Assembly: GCA_019022655.1 (NCBI GenBank)
Contig: JAFJYI010000095.1
Span: 434,001-498,000 of the forward strand
Direction of reading: 5' to 3'
DNA length: 64,000 nucleotides
Origin: Acacia acuminata
Lineage: Eukaryota; Streptophyta; Magnoliopsida; Fabales; Fabaceae
Numbering within the stretch: position 1 is the stretch's first letter; every line of letters begins with the position of its first letter. Under the pieces are notes generated by a model, which saw only the letters and a list, made by a program, of their open reading frames with translations, was not told the DNA's origin and did no database searches. Shown here piece by piece: positions 21,809 to 32,399 of the stretch. The translations under genes were made by a program, and so were the position numbers.

Positions 21809-22324
21809 CTGTAGTTTTGCATATCCCATCCAGATAAATTGGCGACTTCTACAAGGGCTCTTTTTAAATTGATTATCAACTTCTCCAGTGCTAATTGAAG
21901 TTCTCTTGATAAGTCTTTCCCATACTTTTCCAAAGGAATTTTGTTGTTTATGAACTTCAAAAGGTCGCACATCAAAAAATATGGGTAAAACCTCTTGAGA
22001 AGTTGCTTTGTAACCCTCCATGATTTTCTCTAATTCTTGTAAGCACCAACTTGAGTCAGCATAATTCTTTGAGAAGATAATGATTGAAATTCTTGAACTT
22101 TCAATTGCTTCCAATAGTGAAGATGAAATAATTTCTCCCCTTTCAATTCTTTCTTCATCCATGTAGACCTCAATACCCGCTTGCTTAAAAGCAGCACAAA
22201 GATGAGAAGTAAAAGATCTACGAGTATCATCACCTCTAAAACTTAAGAATACATCACCTCTAAAACTTAAGAATACATCATAGCTATATTTGGGCTTTGG
22301 CTGTCGTCCATGACCTTTACAAGG
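21809..22324 (-). pseudogene. TNL locus: TIR domain exon (TIR2)
   Basis: This is the signalling TIR domain of a plant immune receptor. Such domains act as NAD+ hydrolases or ADP-ribosyl cyclases. The exon contains KPKYSYDVFLSFRG, an in-frame repeat of the same strand, DDTRRSFTSHLCAAFKQAGI, MDEERIERGE, LLEAIESSRISIIIFSKNYA and SSWCLQELEKI with the catalytic Glu in place. A one-base shift at an A-run (21859-21866) separates it from VEVANLSGWDMQNY, and a consensus donor CAG|GTAATT follows at 21809/21808. The phase-2 end fits the NB-ARC2 exon at 12536, giving QNYR|TETELID. No in-frame ATG precedes it. An ATG at 22309-22311 is out of frame, and an in-frame TAA sits at 22325-22327. Confidence 0.8.
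22229..22276 (-). repeat. 24-bp in-frame tandem duplication of the TIR beta-A strand
   Basis: The 24-mer ATCACCTCTAAAACTTAAGA (first 20 bases) is present at 22229-22252 and again at 22253-22276. On the coding strand it duplicates the eight residues DVFLSFRG. The start of TIR2 therefore carries its most conserved motif twice. Confidence 0.95.
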
Positions 22325-22329
22325 TTATG

Positions 22330-23238
22330 ACTAACGAGTAACGACAGTCCCATTTCTGCATGAGGTCTTGAGATTCCGAGCAATTGTGTAACATACTTTT
22401 GCCCACATGAAATTAAGCTATATTAAAAAATAAATATTTTTCTATATCAGTTAATAAGTCAACACTGATTTTAAGCTTCTTTTGTATTACACCATGAGGG
22501 ATTCCTTCCATGTCATCCACTATTATTTTCCACTCTTTTTCTATCTTCTTATGCAAAAGAGAGCCAAAAATTTCAAGAGCCAATGACAGTCCTTCACAGT
22601 ATTTAATGACCCGCTCCGAAAAATCCCTAAAACCAATCTTTGGATTGGATTTGTTAAATGCATGCAAGCAAAAAAGCTCAAGAGACTCCCCACTATTTAA
22701 CCTTTTCATTTCATATATTATGTCAGCAGGGAGATATTTAAACATAACATCATTTAGTGATGTAATGAATATCAAGCTCCCCTTACCACACCACTTTTTA
22801 ACATTTATGCACAAGTTCTGGAGCTGAAATTCACTATTTGCATCGTCAAGTACAACTAAGACTCTTCTTTGATAGAGTACTTGCTTCATTTGTTCATGCA
22901 TCACAACAGCATTTGTCTCATCAAGTTCAGTTTCAGAAAAATCAAAAATAAGTTGCTTCATGAGACTAACACCAGCATTTGATAGGAAACTTTTACCCTC
23001 AAAATAGCCACCAATTCTATCATAAAAAGTTTTGACAATCGTAGTTTTACCAATACCTCCATCTCCCCAGATTCCGACTATGATTGTATCATCTAATAAA
23101 ACATACCTCCACCTCAAAATTTTAAGCAATTCTGTCACACGACGTCGTAACCCTACTTGATGGTGTGGAAGATCATGAAACGACTCATGATTCAACATGT
23201 AAAGACCTAAGTTTGCCATGAGGCTTCTGAATTTATTC
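22330..23238 (-). pseudogene. TNL locus: upstream NB-ARC domain exon (NB-ARC1), truncated
   Basis: The exon opens after GTGACAG at 23239 with NKFRSLMANLGLYMLNHESF. It then shows HHQVGLRRRV, a P-loop GIWGDGGIGKTTIVKTFYDR, a shortened RNBS-A (FEGKSFLSNAG), kinase-2 RVLVVLDDANSEFQLQNL, a changed RNBS-B (GSLIFITSLND, lacking the TTR arginine), GESLELFCLHAF and CEGLSLALEIFGSLL. It stops with TAA at 22413-22415 in KYLFFNIA, where the family continues as FLDIACFFVGK. The frame beyond the stop still reads FHVGKSML and YSLV, so the rest of ARC2 is decayed. The TIR2 exon starts only about 100 bp further on. Confidence 0.8.
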
Positions 23239-23443
23239 CTGTCACAATTGGCATGGTAACATTATATTAAAAGAACATAGAGGTATGCGTTATATATGAA
23301 ATGATTTATATCAATACAATAAATATTGGCCTCCTACATTGAATTCTTTTTTAAGAAGTTTTCTCCATCTAGTAAGAGCTACTACTTGATTTCTGCCTCA
23401 TGAGATATAATCATGAATGAGAAATAACTTGATTTGTATGATA

Positions 23444-23735
23444 CTCCCTCCTGTTCTTTTTATAAGTAACAACTATCCAAATAATGCAAAATGATGTTGG
23501 TTAAAATTAATTAAAAGTAGTAAATGTGTGAGAGATGCAATTTGTTTTTTTTAAATATAACCTTATTTATAAAGATTGTGAATGTGAGAGAGAATGAGTG
23601 GGAAAAAGATATGAATGAGTGGGGGAAAAATATGAGAGAGACATCTAACTAATTGAGGGTAAATATGAAAAAAGTGCATTAAATTCTTAGACAAAGCCAA
23701 ATTGTTAGTGAAGTTCTAATTATTTTGGTTATGGA
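23444..23735. mobile_element. Possible degenerate Stowaway-like MITE
   Basis: The left end reads CTCCCTCCTGTTCTTTTTAT after TA. The right end, near 23735, is only weakly complementary (TTTTGGTTATGGAG). The interior is AT-rich with runs of GAGAG. It is a tentative call. Confidence 0.3.
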
Positions 23736-23876
23736 GCATATGTATTAAAACAATTCATATTTATGTATTTTGCTAGTTAACTAGCTTATCGAGATTATCT
23801 TATATATAAGTGTCTAGTGTTTTTTCTTCCTAACGATGTGGTTTGTTTAATAGTTAATATCTTTTATGGTCATATC

Positions 23877-24307
23877 CATGTTGAATCTCTTGTTAAGTCT
23901 CAGCAAGACATGGGTGAAGCAATGGGTGAACTAGGACTAGCTTTTGTAGAGTTTACTAAGTTTAAGAAGGAATAAGCCATATTTGAGGGGAGTAACAGTA
24001 GCTGACATGAGAAGTGTGGCAATTGCGGCTGTAAAATCAAGCATATTATATGGAGAATCAAACACACAAACCATACAACATTTGGTATAAAATTTTCTCG
24101 TTGCTTCAATAGAAATTTTTTGCCTCTATATAGTCAAAAAGAGAAACTATCTCATTGGTGCATTTGAGTCTTGTAGTGCAAACTTTTACATGTCAATTGG
24201 AAGTAGATGCAAGCTTTGTTGTTTATGATTAATGATTTAATATGTTGTCTATGTTGCAGGATAAGTTGCATGAATACCTTGGGACTATATATGCTAGCTA
24301 TCGAGTA
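23877..24307 (+). pseudogene. Sorting nexin 1 (SNX1) pseudogene fragment, two exons
   Basis: The + strand shows two adjacent exons of the BAR-domain region of SNX1, a retromer-associated endosomal sorting protein. The first reads SLVKSQQDMGEAMGELGLAF, then FTKFKKE, an in-frame TAA where the family has Glu, and, after a one-base shift, VADMRSVAIAAVKSSILYGE and QTIQHL. It ends at a good donor (24084/24085). The second starts after TTGCAG at 24260 with DKLHEYLGTIYA. The exon junction HL|DKLHEYLG is conserved. The copy keeps its intron, so it arose by DNA duplication rather than retroposition. It lies between the TIR1 and NB-ARC1 exons on the other strand. Confidence 0.75.
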
Positions 24308-24907
24308 ATGTTAAATTTCTGTTTAATTTATTCACGAGTTAAACTTCCTCTCATGGATCTTTGGGCAATCTTCTAAGGGATAACTGATGTTTGTTTGTAT
24401 TTTTATTAAAATATGATACTGTGACATGAATGATTCTTTGACATTATTTTTTATATTTTTAGATGAGACTTTTATAAGTATTATTATTGTTAGCTATGCA
24501 ACTTTCTCTCTTGTGATAAATAATGAGTTCTCTTTGTTTTTGGTGTTCTTTTTATGAGCCAGGTAGTTCTGGAGGAAATCAACAATGGTTGTTTGTTCTT
24601 ATTGTTTTGAGACTTCTCGTTCCATGTAAACTTATATGTGAAGAGAAAGAAAATTTGTTAATTTTGAATATGATAAAGACATTTTGTTTTTTTTTTATGC
24701 AGAGATTATGATGTACAAAGTCCGATGAGTTGTTGAGGAGTTTTATATTACATGAAGACTCCGATATGAAGTTATAAATGTAGTCCACTTTGGGAGGTTC
24801 TTTAATTAGCAATACCTAGGTTCGTCTTGACAAAAATTTATTAATAGCATGTTTTGTTATTTCTGTACTTTTGAATAAATTTTCATTCAATGGTGGTATT
24901 AGTTGAT
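24308..24907. other. No gene seen
   Basis: AT-rich DNA between the SNX1 fragment and the Harbinger element. It could include further decayed SNX1 intron sequence, but I recognise no exon in it. Confidence 0.4.
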
Positions 24908-25565
24908 TTAGTGCCCGTTTAGATAGACTTTAAAAAAAAATACTTTTTTTTTTTTCATTGCTTTTTTTAAAAAGTGCTTTAATTAGAAATTAAGCTATTT
25001 TACGTTTGGATACACAATTTAAAAAGCACTTTTAAATAATAAAAATTGTTTGGATGTTAAAATAGAGAAGCACTTTTTTATTAATAAAATTACTGAAATG
25101 GACATATAAAAGCACTTTTTTTTTTTTTTTACATTCGTTTGGATAAGAAAGCACTTATGTTAAAATTTTAGAAATATTATATTCAATAATTGAATTTAAA
25201 ATTACAATATAATTGAAATCTAATAATATTGAAATTAAATTGTTGATATAATTTTTCATACACCCATATAGATCAAAGTTGTTATCAAATATTCTTTTTA
25301 ATTTATATACTAAAATGACTAAAAAACAAAAATTAAATAGTATACAACAATGTAAGATATCTTAAAACTTCATTATCACTAATGAATAGTAATTTCCACT
25401 CAAAATGGTCAACTACTATATTATAACCAATCATTAATTAAAAAAAGAGTCATATTGCACCATATTTCAAAAATAGAAATAATATTCATTATACTATAAG
25501 TTACTAAAAGCTAATGACGACTCGACTTCTATCTAACAATTGATCTCTAATAGTATTCCTTGTTT

Positions 25566-26367
25566 CTTCTATCGCCTAATAGAGTCCGGAGTTGGCCCTT
25601 CCCATTCATATTCTCTATGATCATCATTATTATTTTCAAACTCATCAATGTTCTCAAATCTTCTAAGCATATCTATATCACAAGAATCCATTCTCCTTAT
25701 ATAATTATGAAGAGCAAAGGTTTCCCATATGATAGCAAATTGAGTTTTAAGCTCAAAGTTGGTCATATTCTTCAATATTCTCCACCTTACTTTGCAAACT
25801 CCAAATGTTCTTTCAATGACACTTCTTAAACTTGAATGACGATAATTGAAGAGCTCATTTTGTGATCTAAAAGTTGGCGCCAATCTGAATTGAGGAAGAT
25901 GATATCTTGTATTTCTATATGGCCCTAAGAACCCTTTGAAATTGGGATATCTAGAATCAACAAGGTAGTATTTGCCTGTAATAAAATATTGTTATATTTG
26001 GAACAACCGTATAATAATAATTGCCAATCATGTACAAAAACATGGCCACGGCTTCCTCAGCGCCGACATGATGTGTTGGCTTTAATTCAAAGTGTTGAGT
26101 CAATTCACTCACCAAATTTCTAAACACATGCTTTCTCATCCGAAATTGCTCAAAAAATCGATTTTCATTTCCTATCTTCAATTCTTCTACCCATCTATGT
26201 CCAGAAAGAATTGATGTTCTCTTTTTCTGTTTGTGTACATATAGAGAACGATAATTCGATATAGCAACAGCAACTACTCTGGTTGCAAGTAATGTATTCT
26301 TCTTCATAATAGATAATCTATTTGCATTTTCATAGTCATCACTGTCTGTGTCAGAGATATCAGACAT
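25566..26367 (-). pseudogene. Harbinger transposase remnant lacking the first two catalytic Asp
   Basis: The start at 26367 gives MSDISDTDSDDYENANRLSI. It is followed by a conserved N-terminal block with GHRWVEELK, RMRKHVFRNLVSELTQHF and GAEEAVAMFLYMIGN. At about 25980 this jumps directly, with a frame change, to GKYYLVDSRYPNFKGFLGPY, YRNTRYHLPQF and then FNYRHSSLRSVIERTFGVCK with the catalytic Glu. It ends at TPDSIRR. The usual middle with the two catalytic Asp residues (around GAIDGTH and HDSR) is missing, so the enzyme cannot work. The neighbouring Myb-like protein of autonomous Harbinger elements was not found. Confidence 0.8.
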
Positions 26368-26419
26368 CCTGTGCAACCAAACAAAGAATATCAATAAACA
26401 ATTATGATCATATTGTCTA

Positions 26420-28100
26420 AAGCATAAAAGAATGCACAAACGTTCTCTCCTTTGGTTTGATTGGTTTGATTTTTTTGAACCCATCCAAGCCAAACTTACA
26501 AACAACCGAATCAATTAAATAAGTTTTGATATTCTTGAAACCAGCTTTTCTTTACTTATATATTTCTTTTTTTATTTTGACAAGTTCAATTCGTTTTGTT
26601 TGGTGGTGAGGTGGGATCTCTTCACCGAGGAGAATCATCTCTTTTGTCTGTTCATACGACCATAGTTATCAAGCACAAGTAATCCAACACACACATGCCA
26701 TGCACACATGAATAAAGTTATAATATTCGGAAAAATCAGCTAGCTCAGAAACCACCCAAAAACAAGTTTAGACAGGTCAAAGAACTAATAGGAAGTGCTA
26801 AAGCGGGGCATTGTGAAAATTGTGGGAATTTTTTCAAGGATGTTCGAAAGTAATTGAATTATTAAACCAAAAGTTGCAGAAACAATAGAGCACATAAATA
26901 ATCTCACTACCATATTGTGCTCCAAAGAAAAAAAAAATTAAATCACTGGGATTTGTGCAAGATGTCTACTAATCTCCAAGCTAAAGTCAACAAGTTTATA
27001 AACCACATGATCAAAATAAGAACTGCATTCTGTTGTTTCCAATATCTCGAGAGGAAGCGCTTCATCGTTGTACAAAGAAAGGATAAAACAAACTCAAAAC
27101 TGGATTCATTTTGTGGTACAGCTTTTCATTTTGATACAACAATCAAACTCCAAGCAAATAAACCAGTTTTTTATTTTCTTTCTAATCGACAGACAAATAA
27201 AGCTTCAAAACAAAGATGAGAACATATTATCACAAAGAAAAATTAACCAGGTGATCCTAAGAAGAAAGAAGAAATGCTAAAATGTCTATGTCTTTGTGGT
27301 GATCATGTTTTCTATTTTTTCGGGTCTTTCGTTTTCCTAGAATGAATAGGTCCTAGTGTGGGTGGGGAGAGCAACGGAACTACATAAGACACACACAAAT
27401 ACCAAAATGCTAAGGAGCATCACACAATCGTAACACCGCACAACTCGAATGCGAATTCTCCAGGCAACTAAATAATGACTATTAATACGCAAAAGCTAAG
27501 TCGGGCCAAATCAAACATTGCAAACTTACCCTCGCCTAACAAATTCAAAAGGAAAATACATTCCCAAGACACAATCCAAGTTTGATCTGCAGGTCGGGAA
27601 AATGGGAATGGAAAAAATAAAATGATCGAGAGGGTAAGAGAAAGAAATGGATTGTATCGAAAAAAAGGGAGAATAACAGAAGTAAAAAGAAATAAGGTGT
27701 TTCGACAAGTTTAGGAGTTTCATTGTCTCGTAGTTGTTGGAGTAATAACGAACTTCAGTTGCTTCACATGCCATCACCAACCAACCTGTTCTTCATCTTT
27801 GTCATTTTGACACGGCAAAACGATTTCGTTTCTTAATTTTGTGTGCGAATGGTTTGATACAGAGAAGGAGAAGGAGGTTTACCTATAAGAGAGGAGAAGG
27901 AGAAGGAGACGGCGAGAACTGGCGTGAAGGAGAAGGAGTATTCACGGCGCCAACAGGCGATGGCGAAGGAGAGACTCTCAGGCGAACACGCGATCGGGCG
28001 AAGGAGAGACATACGGCGTGAAATTTCCAGGGGGCATTTGTGGTCATTTTCTCCCCCAAATCAAAATAACCGGTCACTTGTTTTTGTTTCTCTCTCATCT
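26420..28100. other. Interior of the Harbinger element, no recognised gene
   Basis: Short ORFs at 26917-27219, 27526-27780 (minus) and 27839-28151 show no known domain. The segment 27855-28020 is GAAGGAGAAGG-rich low complexity, so its Arg/Glu/Gly-rich ORFs are doubtful. Confidence 0.4.
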
Positions 28101-28269
28101 ACCTCATCAACTTTTTTTTTTTTTTTTTTTAAGTTTCAAATTGGAGCTTAAAAAAAAGAAGTTTGGGCTTTTTTGTGACTTTTGCTTTTTTTTAAAGCCC
28201 CCAATCCAAACACATAAAATAAAAAAAGGACTTTTTTTTATTAAAAAAGCCCATCCAAATGCAGCCTTA

Positions 28270-30590
28270 TATCATGTTATCATCTCTTCTCTTAAGTGAA
28301 TCTGTATCGCAGAATCTCGAATTTTGTATTCGACTATTTTACTATATATAGTGTATGCTCATAAATAGCAGAAGCTTAAAGTTGATGGTTGAAGTATGTT
28401 AATGTTTTATTAATTTTTTTAGAATATGACTTCGGCGTCTGTTGCACAATGCAATAGAGCTGTAAGCAAATGACTTATGCATCAATCGTGTTGTCCAACA
28501 GACGCTGTAAGTCAAGACCCCTGTTCCTAAATGACAGACGCTGTAAGTTCCGACTTTCTACTTCTTCACTTTCCACTACACCCCTTATGCAGTAGGGAAG
28601 ACTCAATTTTAACATACGCCAAAAGGGGTGTTATTGAAATGAAGAATTGCATATTGGAGTTAGAAGAGGAGAAGAAGGGAAAGGAAGAAGAATTAGACAG
28701 TATGGGGGGTTTGCATTTTTTCTCTCTTCCCTTTCTTTGATAACTATTCTGCATCTCCATCATTAAAATATAAACATGAAGTGAGTCACGTTCTGTTGAA
28801 TGAACTGAAATGTTAATATCTGCTTACCTATATTTAGTTGCACAGAATCATGTGTTGGTTAGGCAAGGCCAGTAAATAAAGCAGGCCTTGGACTAACATG
28901 TTGAGAGAGACAAGTTTTATCCTTCTTTGATTTGAAACAAGCCAAGGGCAAACATATACATGATGTTGGTTTCAAAAATTAAATATCTTCTATTTGGTAG
29001 AGAACTCATTTTCTGTAAAACACCCAATAGCTAAACAAACAAATTTTTTAACTCTTGGTATTGTCCTCAAGAAGCTGTTGCTGTGATAAAACCAATTGCG
29101 GATGCAGAGGATGGAGGCTGCAAAGAGGCTGATGAATGAAGTATATCAAAGAGGAAGTTTTGACAGCATGCATAGATTAATTCCTAGAATGAACATGCAC
29201 CCAATTCGGATTTGAAAATAATAACTCAGGATATGGCAATATTGACAACTGTCCATTAAAAAATGACCGCTTGTGAAAATGATGAGAAGGCATCCATGAA
29301 GTAATTCCTAGACTCGTTATATGTTCAATTAGAAAGCACTTGTGAAAATGAGAAGGCATACAACTTCGGATATGGAAATGACATCTATCCATCTAAAAAT
29401 GATCAATTATTCTCACTGGAGCTTGGGCGGGTATGACCCACTGGCCAATGGTGGTCTCCGGCTTGCGGCTGCCGCCAGCGAGGGTAGGGGTTACTTTTTT
29501 AAAAATTATGTGAAGGATATTTGTGTCATTTCTTTTTAATTTCACAAAGGACTAATAAAGCACTGGCATGTTATAGGGTTCTTGAAATTGGAAGCAACTC
29601 GTTGTCCTTTACTATTTGTATTGGTCTTTATGAGTGTTTTTCCCTAAAAAATATAATAATAACCTAAGGTTTTCGGCTCATTCATCTTTAGGAACAGGCT
29701 TTTCTTTCTTTTATTTTCTTTTTTAAGAAAAAGTACTTTAATTTGATGGACTAGTCCCAAACCTGAGGGACTAGGCCCAAATTGGTTAGGCTTTGAGCTA
29801 TGTTTAAGCTGGATCATCTCCCTTAATATGAGTTTGTTTCAAGACTGGTCTAGTTTGATCATTGTGAAGCACTAGCATCTATTATACTCCTCCTGTCCGT
29901 AATATAGAATATATTTGAGAGTTGATCTTGGTCTTAAACATAAATTCTATTTCTTAGGTTTGTCAATCTTTTTTTAATTTACTTCTATTGATTCTCCCTC
30001 AACAATAATCAAGGAATAGAGGAGAATTAAGAAAGATAACTATGGTGTTTTGAAAGATATATGTTATATTAACTAACTTCCTTATATCTTATATTAAGAA
30101 TAGTCTCTCCAAATAGTTGAACCTGATTCATAATATTACTGTTAGTAGGTAGGCGTTGTGTTTTGGTGCATTTATCTCGAACTAAATATTAAAAATAGCG
30201 TTAGTTAGTGAGATAAGTAGCCTTTGGAATTGGATGTCTATCTAGACCTATAAATATAAAGCATAAATTAAGATTGTAATCTTCAGATTCGTTGATGAAT
30301 ACCACATTGCGTACTACGAGTATTCAGTATATCTTTGCCTCTCTTGTCTCTTCTCTTTGATTCTCTCAATTCTGTTCTCTATCCTCTGTTTCTTCTACCT
30401 TCTCATCCCTATTCCCTTGTTTCTCTCCCATTCCTAATTCTAATCATATAACAGATTTCTTGTAACACATTTGTTCAACTAGAAATTCTCTCAGTAACTT
30501 GATCAAAAAGTGAGAGAGATGAATAACTATGAAGTCTGTAAAAACTAAAAAGCATAAAGTGAAAGAGCAGATTAAAAAGGGAATAGTTAA
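28270..30590. other. Intergenic DNA, no gene seen; small diverged duplications
   Basis: A diverged direct repeat with the words GGATATGG, CTTGTGAAAATGA and GAAGGCAT occurs at about 29230-29295 and 29338-29375. CAGACGCTGTAAGT occurs twice (about 28500 and 28541). A faint MITE-like pair of ends (CTCCTCCTGTCCGTAATATA at 29888; TATATTAAGAATAGTCTCTC near 30112) may mark an old element. No ORF looks like a gene. Confidence 0.4.
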
Positions 30591-30595
30591 ATTAC

Positions 30596-31041
30596 CCCAA
30601 ATCAGATAACGAATCAACTTCAGCTATGGCGTTTGCTGAATCTAAAATCCAACCAGGTTCAGCCCTAAATTCTGATTCGGGACAAGTCTCGAATAATCTT
30701 CTGCGATCCATACCCTGCAGCTGCTCACGTACTTGCTCCTCGCTCAATCTCCACAATACAACCACCACTTGTTTATTCTGAAGTTGTAGACACTGCCATA
30801 AATTCACAAGTCTCTTGAGAAATATGCCGGACTTAAGGAAACCTTGTCTGAAAACAACCACAAGCATTCTACAGCGTTCAATCCGGTGCATGGGAGAATT
30901 CTTCTTCTGATCATCAATGAAAGTCTTGATTCCAACATCTCTAAAGTATTTTTCGAAGTACGCTATCACATCAGGTGTGGAATGGCCGATAGTTAAGAAG
31001 GCGTAGTACTCAAAATCGGATTCCAAAGAAGAAGAAGACAT
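30596..31041 (-). CDS. TIR-domain exon (TIR1), divergent and probably catalytically dead
   Basis: The start ATG (31041-31039) gives MSSSSLESDFEYYAFLTIGH, then DVGIKTFIDDQKKNSP, RIERCRMLVVVFRQGF and SGIFLKRLVNLWQ. It ends with ANAIAEVDSLSDLG, an echo of the SGWDL end of plant TIR exons. The frame is open for about 149 codons. The exon lacks the helix between the FIDD and AIE blocks. Aligned with TIR2 (SSWCLQEL), its SGIFLKRL has Arg where TIR NADases need Glu. A donor GG|GTAATT (30596/30595) is phase 2 and would join to NB-ARC1 at 23238 (phase matches), giving LG|NKFRSL. If that splice is not used, a TAA follows at once, and the product would be a small TIR-only protein. Confidence 0.65.
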
Positions 31042-31623
31042 GGTTAAAGCCAAGAGGAAGATTTAGCTGTGTGCTGATAGCATAATAGATGCCTGCATTT
31101 AAGTTAAGGAAAACCCCTGAGCTAAAGGGAAGTGTGAAATTTCTTTTTCTTCTTTCGGCGTCAACGCTCAAGTCTTTTTTGCGGTGAAGAGAACTTTCTT
31201 CGGAAGATGACAAGAAAAAGAGGGATTTATTTTGGTAGTTGGGCCCTACTTTTTGTTTATATATATATATATATAGTTAGGCCCTACTTTTTTTTTATAA
31301 CAAAAAGTTTTGGAGGGGTTCGACATCCCCCCATCAGGTCGCAAGACGGCCCTTGTGCCTATGAAGACTTTTCTTGACTTACGAAATCGCCTACCTTATA
31401 AAACTGTTCCCAAGTTTCATTCTTAGTGGCCCATGTTGCCTTGACATCAGTCGTTTGTCTAAGATATAATAAAATATCTACAATATAATTTTTAATATCC
31501 ATATTTAATTTTAAAATATAATAAATAATAAATAATAAAATCTAATCTAATAATTAAATAAATAATCTGAAATATCTAATGTGAAACACCTGCGTGAGTC
31601 TTGAAGCATTACTCACCAGTCAA
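31042..31623. other. 5' flank of TIR1; TA microsatellite
   Basis: This contains the presumed promoter side of the TIR1 exon. A (TA)n run sits at about 31257-31275 between two copies of GGCCCTACTTTTT. I see no clear TATA box at a sensible distance. Confidence 0.4.
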
Positions 31624-31681
31624 CACTCCCCATTCAGTGGAGGAAAACTACACACTCCCCATTCAATGGAGGAAAACTACG
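31624..31681. repeat. 29-bp tandem duplication
   Basis: CACTCCCCATTCAGTGGAGG occurs at 31624 and, with one change, at 31653 (CACTCCCCATTCAATGGAGG). Both copies continue with AAAACTAC. Confidence 0.85.
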
Positions 31682-31765
31682 GCGGGTATGGTTTTGTTAT
31701 CTACTTTTATGTTCTTATAACAATTCTGCAGAATAAGTTTTCAAAACAAATTTTTCTTTCCAAGT

Positions 31766-32399
31766 ATGATTGTCATTAATGCAAATACAATTATTTACTA
31801 GTATGATTGTCGTTAATGAAAATACAATTATGCTATACGTCTTCTCATGGCTTTAGACAAAGTCCTCCTAAAACCGTGCCGGCCTTAGCTTGATCACCCC
31901 TCTCGATCTTTACTAAGTCAGCCCTCTCGATCTTACTAAGTCAGCCGAATCTCCTCGAGTAGGCAAGGAACACAAAAGACTAAGAGAACTTTAGAGAGAT
32001 AAAGAGAATCTAGAGAGAGAAACTCTTAAATGTGAAATGATTCAATTCCCTTAGATGGTTACAAATGAGGGAGGCATCTCTTATTTATACCCTACCACCT
32101 CCTCAATGAATAGTCAAGATAAAAAACATGATACGGTAGAGAATAATTCTCTAGAACTTTCCCTAGGAATATCTAGATATTCCTCTCTTTCATGAGAGTT
32201 CTAGAATTCTCTTTATAATTCTATATTTATGTACAAGTATCTACAATAATATAGAATTCTCTACACAATTTTACCTCTATGTACACATATCTACAACATT
32301 TAGGAAGTTTCTAGACTTTTCCATGCTTGAAGTCTAAAACTCCCTTTAACACGGAGTATTTTCGCACACAAAATATCGACGTTCCCTTCGTGCGTGACA
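31766..32399 (-). mobile_element. Possible solo LTR
   Basis: On the minus strand the sequence starts TGTCACGCACGAAGGGAACG at 32399. It has a TATA box (GTATAAATAAGAG near 32090) and pyrimidine-rich leader sequence, and runs to repeated GACAATCATA words near 31766-31830. This has the order of a U3-R-U5 LTR. I found no target-site duplication, so the left end is approximate. Inside, a 20-bp-scale duplication (CCCTCTCGATCTT, ACTAAGTCAGCC) lies at 31897-31944. Confidence 0.4.

Larger units (their letters stand above)
24911..28266 (-). mobile_element. PIF/Harbinger DNA transposon, internally deleted
   Basis: It is flanked by TTA at 24908-24910 and 28267-28269, the 3-bp target typical of this superfamily. 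The ends are imperfect inverted repeats: GTGCCCGTTTAGATAGACTT on the left and, reverse-complemented, GGCTGCATTTGGATGGGCTT on the right. Both are followed by long T- or A-rich stretches rich in GCTTTTTTTA-type words. A minus-strand Harbinger transposase remnant lies inside at 25566-26367. At 3.36 kb it approaches autonomous size but lacks catalytic sequence. It lies in the interval between the TIR1 and NB-ARC1 exons. Confidence 0.8.

Noticed and set aside
27839..28151. Arg/Gly/Glu-rich ORF as the second Harbinger protein (Myb-like)
   Set aside because: It is encoded by GAAGGAGAAGG low complexity and has no Trp-spaced Myb or trihelix pattern.
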